Assembly: GCA_020152595.1 (NCBI GenBank)
Contig: JAIGNY010000659.1
Coordinates: 383,501 to 447,500 of the forward strand
Source of the DNA: Chiridota heheva
Taxonomy: Eukaryota > Echinodermata > Holothuroidea > Apodida > Chiridotidae
Length of the DNA: 64,000 nucleotides
Reading direction: 5' to 3'
Of the stretch, positions 40,101-49,405 are shown in pieces (the first letter of the stretch is position 1; every line of letters begins with the position of its first letter). A program made the position numbers and the translations under genes. The notes beneath the pieces are model-generated. The model worked only from the letters and a program-made list of their open reading frames with translations. It had not been told where the DNA came from and ran no database searches.

Positions 40101-43100
40101 TAGGAATAACATATCAACATGATTTTTTTACTATATTGTTTCTAAAAAAAAATATGTTTCTTTGGTACATGCTGTACCACAGAACCACATCCTCAAGGCA
40201 AGCTAGGTACCCCAGAACACCAGCCATGCCCTCGTAGTGACACAGGATTAACCAAGATCAGTTCTGCTCTGGTCCAGATGGCCAACTGCCATTCCCTGGC
40301 TGGGTTGACACGAACCGGCGAAAGTCTAAAACCTTCCCCAGGTTAATAGGGTCTGAGTAGGTACTAGGTATGACTTCTGCTGGTTGACCACCCAGTCTAA
40401 ATGGTGGGTGGGATCGAAGACCTGTGTGGTATGAGTGGCTGTCATCTCCCTGGTCATCCTCCATTATCACCCAGTCATCTAGGTACATATAGATCCGGCC
40501 GACGCTTTCCTTAGGCACGCAGCAAACAACAATTTGTCCTCAAAAGGGGATTGCCAGAATGCACCTGTGTGAACCCAAGATTAGGATGAAGGTAGGCTTG
40601 CAAGAGGTCTATTGATGAGGCTAAAAGAACTGCGAGAGGATTGCGTGATAGGTCTCCATCTTGCACTTTGTTGGCTTGATGAACTTGTTTAGAGGCCGCA
40701 GGTTGAAGATTGGTTTCCATTTGCCTTTTTTTTTTCTTTTTTTTTTTGCCAAGAAAAATGTGGAGGTGATAACCACATTATGATGGTTCTGCTGCTCTTT
40801 TGGTGAGCAGGGACAAAATTTCTTCTTGGAGGAGCCCTTTTGAGCACCGGATCTTGTGGTGTGGGAGTCAGAGGAGGATGCCCCACTGTGAGAGAGGAAG
40901 TAAACTCCAGACGGTAACCTTCTCGGATTGTTGCACACTGCTGCAAACTCTCCCAGGTTCCCTGACAGTATTCCCTCTTGAGGGGTTTCAAATCTGCTTC
41001 CCTTTTTCTTCAGCTGTGGGACCTGCCTAAGCTGCAGGGGTAAAAGGTTGGTTTTTGGCCAGTGCACAGTGACCTTACCTGACCACTTTTGCTGGCCTGA
41101 GGAAGTTACAGGTGCAGGGGAGAATGTAAGATGAGCACAGGGACACTCCACTGTCCCACCATTTCTGGCACAGTGACGGAAGGGACAGTCATGTCACGAC
41201 ACCCATCAGTATTCCACGACAATTGTCTGCACACCTGTGGAGGGAACCACATCAAATCAGCGTTCAACCTAGACACAATGCCATCTGCGTTCTCTGCAAA
41301 TCAAACAGCCCTGCCTTCAGAAACCCTGTCATCACCTCAAAGTCTGACCTCATTGATACTCCCATGACATCACTGCTTTACCTGCCTCACACAGAATATA
41401 AAAAGACATCTCTCGCTCTCTCAAGCTCAAGCTGTAAACCAAGTGCAAGTCATGCATATCCAGGCTCCAATGCCGACTTGTCGAATCAAAAGCACAAACA
41501 CAATCAAATTACTTCAATCAACCAGATTACAAATCTGCCTTGATCTCTTGATGTGTTGATAACCAAAAAATTCATTGTATTTTAGACATTTAAGAACAAC
41601 ATTTCTTGGGGGGCTTACATGACTTAACCCCTCCCCCTGTGTTTTTGTGTTTTCATTCCAGGAGGCTGAGCTTCCAAAGTCCCCTATTGTTTCAGCCTGG
41701 AATTAAAAACACAATCAGTGGTCTCAACACCAGATTCAAATCTGCCTTGATCTCTTGAAAGGATAACCGGGATACATTGTAGTCTGGGCCATTTCAAACC
41801 ATCATTTCTTGATAATTACCTTCTTCCATCTGTGTTTTCATTGAGACCTGGGACAACCAAGTGCCAGTCAAAAGAGTCCCAGTTCAGGACATACTACCAA
41901 CTCTGGTCTCCCACATCAAGCCAACACCAAAAAGAGATGTAACATGATCAACTCTCTCCTCTCCCACATCAAGCCAACACCAACCATTATCAACACTGAT
42001 CCAACTTACCTTCTCCCACATCAAGCCAACACCAACCACGTATTAACACTGCTCCAACTCTCTCCTCTCCCACATCAAGCCAACACCAACCACGTATTAA
42101 CACTGCTCCAACTCTCTCCTCTCCCACATCAAGCCAACACCAACCACTTATTAACACGGCTCAATGACTTGTCAACATACAAAGCAAAGACCTGCCGCCA
42201 TTTTCAACTTTTTAAACCACACACATGCACATTGCGGACCTTACTGTGGTTGTTAACCATCTGTTTGATTGAAAGAATGATTTTCTTGTCATCTGCTCCA
42301 CATCGGCTGCCGTACTCTTGGCCTATGTTCCGTCCATCAGTATCGTCAGTTTAAGCGATGTCATGGGCCCCTTGAGGTTACTTGTCAACACAGGTGATGG
42401 GCCCATTCGTCCCATCAACTGTACTTTCATTGTTGTTGTAGCGGTGGCAAGTGGAGTAATGGGGGTATGTGAGCAGGAGCGGACTGAGAACCCAAAGTTG
42501 GCACTGTGCACTAGTAATAAGTTAATAGTACAGTGGGTCAGGGGCCCACTTAGGTGCCCATTGAAAAGCTGGTGTGACCCCAAAACTTTCACAGAGACCT
42601 TGGCGTGGTGATAAATGGCACTGCCACTGGGCAGTTATGTTAATTTATGGTCGGACCATATCCTTTTTATTGCTATCTATCTAAATCCAGTTCAAGACTT
42701 CCAAACAGAATGGTATACCAGTGCCCATGCAACAATTTGTGCTTGGAAATACCAGCCCAGGCAATGCCAGTACAGGTTACCATGTTGAACCAGCTTGATT
42801 ATATCAGGTCTTCTTGTCCTTGCCCCACAGTCATAGTGAGGAAAACATGAGCAGTGCTTCGCGTTTAAACTACTTCAAGCAGGGAAAGTGCCAAATTCAT
42901 GATCCGGGAAGTTTCAATCTTCCTAAGATTATTTTGAATACTAGGCTGTGACAAAACTTCAAAATTAAATGTATGCATGGCTTAGCTTCTTGGAGGTAAT
43001 CTAATTCCATAAACACTCTGCTCTTTTCATAAATACTATGAAAATCCATAAACACTATGGACCCACTCTGCTATTAACTCATTACTAGTGCACAGTGCCG

Positions 43101-46100
43101 ACTTTGGTCTCAGTCCGCTTTGCTCACATACCCCCATTCCTCCACTTGCTGGCACTACAACAACAATAAAAGTACAGTTTATGGGACGAATGGGGCCCAT
43201 CACCTGTGTTGACAAGTAACTTCAAGGGGCCCATGACATCGCTGATACTGACGGATGAAACATAGGCCAAGAGTACGGCAGACGATGTGGATCAGATGAC
43301 AAACAAATCATTTTTTCAATCATGCACTAGGTGGGGAGAATGACATTCATTATTGGGTATCATTAATCACTGTCATGTGATTCATTTCAGAAACGATATT
43401 ATCATAACTATTATCACCATGCATTTTAATGTAATACGTATAATATGTACAGATATAACACACAGCTATTGCCAGAAATTAAAACCAGCTGTAAATTTTG
43501 AAAGCTACTAATCTGGACTGTCCAGAAAGCATTTTACCATCATATGACCACCCTGGATGTATGGTGTGAAGCTCATGGACTATGAGTGAACTGACCGATA
43601 CACCCCTCTGGCTCATGGACTTGGTGGTCTCTGGCTCATTTTGGTTACCGATACACCCCTCTGGCTCATAGACTATGAGTGAACTGGAGCAAGTGGGATA
43701 AAGTGTCTTGCTCAAGACACTCAGCACAGCACCCTGGCTGAGATTTGATACACTCCTCTGGCTCATGGACTATGAGTGAACTGGAGCAAGTGGGACTGAT
43801 GTCCCTTAACCACTGGGCACCCTGGCTGCATTTTCCTAGTACATTAATTGGATACAAATATACTTGCCATGAAAATAACAAAATAAAATCTCAGAATCAG
43901 TAATAATTTTACCAGTTTACAGCATTTTTAATTTCATTGCCTTTATTATGCAAATTTCTATGTATATATGTGCGGCAAATATTAGGGATGTTACAGCCGT
44001 TTACCTGATTTTTAGTGTCAGCTGTTGACATCTTGGATGTAAACCCAGTTTTGTTTACTTCTGGGGTCAGAATTTGATCAATTCTGTCACTCAGTTCAAC
44101 CATTAGGCTCCAAAACTGTAGATACACCTTTTGTTAAAAATTTGGGGTCTGTTGGTATATTGACCCGATTACATAACAAAGAAACAATAGTACATGTGAT
44201 ATTAGCATAATACCGTATACAGACCATTCTGTTCAGAATTTAAAGCTCTTTCAAATGAATATTAAAATTAAAGGATTAGTTCAGTGGTCAAGCATGTTCA
44301 TCTTATATGAACGATTGCTTTAAAAGAAACAAAGTGGTGAAGGAAGCATTCAAAAATCTTATTCCGTTAAGGAGATATTTAAGTTTAAAGTTTGGTATTA
44401 TTTGTGTAGAAACGACTGAAATCAGACTAGTTGTGATGTCATAGCCTCGGATATCTTATATGAAAGATTACTTTAAAAGGAACAAAATGGTCAAGAAAGC
44501 ATTCAAAAATCTTATTCCGTTAAGGAGATATTTAAGTTTAAAGTTTGGTATTATTTGTGTAAAAACGACTGAAATCAGACTAGTTGTGATGTCATAGCCT
44601 CAGATTCCTCAGTCTTTATGTATTCTATCATATTTTGTCCTGCTATTTTGTGGCTTAAAAACCATGGGATATGTCAAAAATGTAGTAGAACTGAATCTAG
44701 GAGGGTATCTATAATATACCACCTGAAGAAAGTTTGAGGAAAAATAATTTAAATAGTGAAAAAAATTAAATAAACTTTCTTTAGAATACTTAAAGATTTT
44801 AAGGAATCTGAGGGTGTGACATCACAACTAGTCTGATTTCAGTTGTTTCTACAGAAATGATACCAAACTTTAAACTTGAATATCTCCTCAATGGAATAAG
44901 ATTTTGCAATGCTTTCTTCACTATTTTGTTTCTTTTGAAGTCCTCTTTCATATAAGATGGACATGCTTGACCACTGAACTAATCCTTTAAACCATTGTCC
45001 ATATACATTGACAGGGTATGGACAACTGTATAAATATTGTAGGGATAGGCCTATGCATAAAATAACCTCTATTAAAGAAATATTGAATGTCTTCTTATAT
45101 CAGATAAATAATTTAACAAGGAATTGTGACTTTTTTCTTTTTTTCAAACAGCAAAAGAAAAAAAAGTAAGACCTATTTGACAAAAACTCCCAGTCCAATT
45201 AAAATAATATTTGATTTATGAAAAAATGTATTTGCTTTTTAAATGAAAAGAGCGACTGTAATTATAATTCTGGAAGAGCCTACACACACTTAACCATTCA
45301 AATATGACCAGCAAAGTAAACAGAGAATAATCATCAGCAAAGCATATAGAATAATTTAGACCTTGGGGTCCCTGCTTGCACAAATGATTTGCTTTCCATT
45401 GACAGGAGAAGCAGGAATATTTGAAATATGCAATAAAGGGTTCTTGTTTTAAAATTGCAGTTTCCATAGCAACTGACATTTACTGTGGAAGTTGTCATTA
45501 TATTTGCAACAGGAGTTTAATTGCCTTTCAGATATTACAGTACGTGTATATGTTATACTGTTCTGGAGTAGAACCTTGTACCGTATGCCATACAAATGAT
45601 GTATACCGTTCACTTCTATGCAAGGTAGTCGTTATATTTCAAAGCTGTGTTTGCTTTAGAATTATGATGGATTGTTTCAGGCAGCTGGTTTTCATAGTGC
45701 ATGATTACTTGTTATGTATCTTTGTATTTTTAAGGATTTCCTGAAGATATATGTATAGGTCTTTTTTAAACAGTGTTTAAAAATTGAAAGAATATATGGC
45801 TATGTAGATTGTTTTTTTGTTGTTGTTGTAAGTTTGTAATTTTCTGCATTTTGAATTTTCTATCATGACTTAGTGGCAATCATTTCCACCTTTTTCTCAC
45901 AACTTAATGTACAGTGTACCTCATGAACTTTAATTTTACAAGCTGATATCTCAGGAGGGTGCCGCCTAAGCAGGTGTTTTTTTTTTTTTCTCATAATTTT
46001 CAAATGCAGGTCCCAAAAATGTCTCGTTCAGCTATTAATTTCATACAATACTGATCAAAATTTGTATCAAATTGAACTATTTTCATACTGCAGGTATCAA

Positions 46101-49100
46101 AATAAATATCAAAATTAACTACTTTCATTAGAATTGTATAATTTCATACTGCAGGTACTAAAATATCTGTCATACTGCAGCTGTGATTTTGGATTAACAG
46201 TCTGCACACCCCTACCACTTTAGTATGGAAGTGCCTTCCTGGCAAACATCATTCAGAAAATATCAGCATATCCTTCTTTCACCTTGAGTCTCAAGGAAAG
46301 GTGAAGTGTAACATAATTAAAACACATCATCATAAAAAGAAGGAAGTATTGAAGGAAATAATGTTACACTGACATTACATGAAAATGTTTTTCTTATACA
46401 TAAGCAAGGTTATTTCACTCTGTTTTCTTCAAAATCATTTTAATATTTTTCATAAAATGAATAATTTTTGCAAAACCATTGCAATTTTGAATTATCACAT
46501 ATTTTGTTTGTTTGTCTCCTTTTCAGGCATAAATGTTGTTTTAAAGAGCTTCCCATTTCAACCAGGTGACCAAATTATATGCACCTCGCACACGTATAAT
46601 CCTGCCCGCCTTACTATTCGACGACTAGTTGGATCTGGGAGAGGTGAGAGAGCTTGTGTCTTTTAAAGGAAAGTTATCGTCCCATAAATATATTAAGAAA
46701 TGACGCCGCCTTGCTGGTAATGTCCTTTTCAGTTTGAAATTTTCTTCACAATCTGTGATGTTCTCGATCACACATGTCATGAAGGCCCCATTAGTTTGGT
46801 CCGGTGGATGTATGATCGATAACATTGCAGATTTATCACGATCAATAAAGAAAATTGTAAACCGGAAGTGGCGTTCCAAGCTCGGCGGCACTTACTTTTG
46901 AATGTATTTATAGGATAATACTTTTCCGTTAACAATATTATCTTGTGCAACATTTTGTCATGATTTTTCTCTCCTCACCATGGAAAAAAAATTAATCATT
47001 GTCCTGTTCTGGTTTCATGTCATTAAAAAAGCTGATGCAGGTGCCAAGATGTCGCTGGACCTGAAACCTTCCCCATTTCTTAAATTTCAAAACTTAGATC
47101 TCCAATTATACTAAATGAACCTAGCAACTGCCGTGGACCTTTTGGGATGGAAATTGACTGCACAGTATCACTTAATTATGCAGATGACTTTTTTTCTTCA
47201 CCAATCTCATTTTGTTATAATTTCCTTCTTTTTTTAGCATTGTGGGAAATATTCTATTCCATCCCCTCCCTCCCTCTCTCCCTCCCTGCCTCCCTCCATC
47301 CCTCCCTTCCTTCTTCCCTACCTCCCCCCTCCCTCCCCATACTGCCACCACTGATTGAAGGTAGTTCAGGAGCATGCTAAGGTGATTCTGTTAACTGAAT
47401 TAATCTGCTGTGGGGATTGCATGTGTATGCTTATGACAGTATTTCTTTCTTGCTGTAGGAATTGAAAATGTTGTGGTTCCTATTCCATTTCCAATATTGT
47501 CTGATCAGGACATTATCTCCCGTTACGTCGCTGCCCTCGATGAAAACCCACGCATCAAATTTGCTATTGTGGATGGTATAACATGTTCAACTGGAGTGAT
47601 GATGCCAGTGGCCGAGCTGATCCAAGCATGCCGCAGTAGAGGAGTTAAGGTGATGGTGGATGGCGCTCACATGGCAGGACATGTTCAGCTGGAGGTGGAA
47701 AAGTTGGGTGCTGATTTCTTTATTGGTAAGTATGACCAGAAATTGATGGTTTGATGATTGGAATGTATACTTAAACTTGTGAATGTCATCACAGACAATG
47801 TGTCAAAAATCAGTGATGTAGTAAGGGTTCCCTCTCAGGGATGCAGGGGGGTGGGCAAGACCCCCAAAATTCCCTAGTTTTCAAAGCCACTGGTAAATGT
47901 AGTTTTTATGAATGTTCAAGGTGTTCAATTTATATCTTTCAATTTTTGGTTCAATTTTCTGAAAATCTTTTTTTACTTCATTTCTTCCATTCTGGGAAAC
48001 TTTCTTAGATTTATAGAACATTTTTTTTTTTCCTTTTCACGAAATTTCCTTTGTCAAGTAATTTTTCTGAATTTCAGGAAATTTCTTCAATTTTCGGGAT
48101 TTTTTTAATTTTCGAAACATTTGTTGTCCAGGAAATTAAAAAAAAAGAGTGTGTGGGGAGGGGGTGAAGATATTCTTCAACCTTTGGGTAATGTTGCCTA
48201 GTTTTACCAAAATTCTTAATAATTTGACAAAATTTCTCTTGGATTTACCTCCCAAACAGACAGGAAGCATGCATCTAGGAAGGTGAAATCATCTCTCTAC
48301 TTCCTACACCTCTGTCACAACAAATACAGTGGTTTCAAATTTGAAATCACAATTTTCTAAATGTATATCTTGAACACCCATCCATCCATCCTCAACATTT
48401 TTCATCCTATGTAAGTAGGAATTGAAAAAAAAATCCTGAAATTTTTAAACATAAAAATGCACATATTAAAATAAATCACTATTGAAATACCCCTAAATTC
48501 GGAAATCTGGGGAAATTTTCCGAATTTGGTGCTAGAGTGTGCGGTACAATGGAAAGATAAATATTTATATAGGATCTTTGATGCTTAAGTTTATTTCTAG
48601 CATATACACTTGCATCTATATTAGTTTACTGTTGTTCTATTAAGCCTTTCACATATCTTGTTTGATTTTCTGTTTGTAAAAAAAAAATCTTTTTTAAAGA
48701 AAATTCCAAATACCAAAAATCCAGAGTTCCAGGAAAATCCGGAACTCTTAAACCCTGATCCTCTTGAAATGATTCATATAAGAATGTGATATTTGTTTTA
48801 AATTTTGTGAATAATTTAGGATGTCAGGGAACAATAAGAAAAGCTTTGAATGTATTTTATCCCCTGGTTTTTCCCTCTTCATTAGGGAAATCCTGGCAGC
48901 ACTGAGCTGTAATATATGTAATGTGACTCCCATCCTGTTTTAATTGCAGTGTTGTAGGTAATCAGTCTTGACATTTTCTGTTACAGGGAGCTTTCACAAG
49001 TGGATGTTTACCCCCAGAGGCTGTGGGTTCTTGTGGGTTCATCCGGACCATCATGGCATGGTTATGCCACTCCCATCCTGTTTTAATCGCAGTGTTGTAG

Positions 49101-49373
49101 GTAATCAGTTTTGACATTTTCTGTTACAGGGAGCTTTCACAAGTGGATGTTTACCCCCAGAGGCTGTGGGTTTTTGTGGGTTCATCCGGACCATCATGAC
49201 ATGGTTATGCCTCTTGTGCATTCTCACCAAGAATTTCATAAGGATCTGATTCAGCGGTTTCGTCCAGAGCCCACTCGTGACAGCACACCAATGTTGTCAG
49301 CGCCAGCTGCCATCCAATTTCACAAAGATTTAGGTGGACTGGTAAGTAATGTGGAGATAATGATATAATGATG

Positions 49374-49405
<32 letters not shown>

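Noticed and set aside
41131..41543. ORFs of 78 and 106 residues next to the DIRS fragment
   Set aside because: No match to a DIRS gag or recombinase motif; low-complexity S/T/P-rich translations.
42318..42611. 97-residue ORF in the foldback arm
   Set aside because: Not preserved in the opposite arm, and equal-length ORFs occur on both strands, as expected for a non-coding GC-richer palindrome arm.
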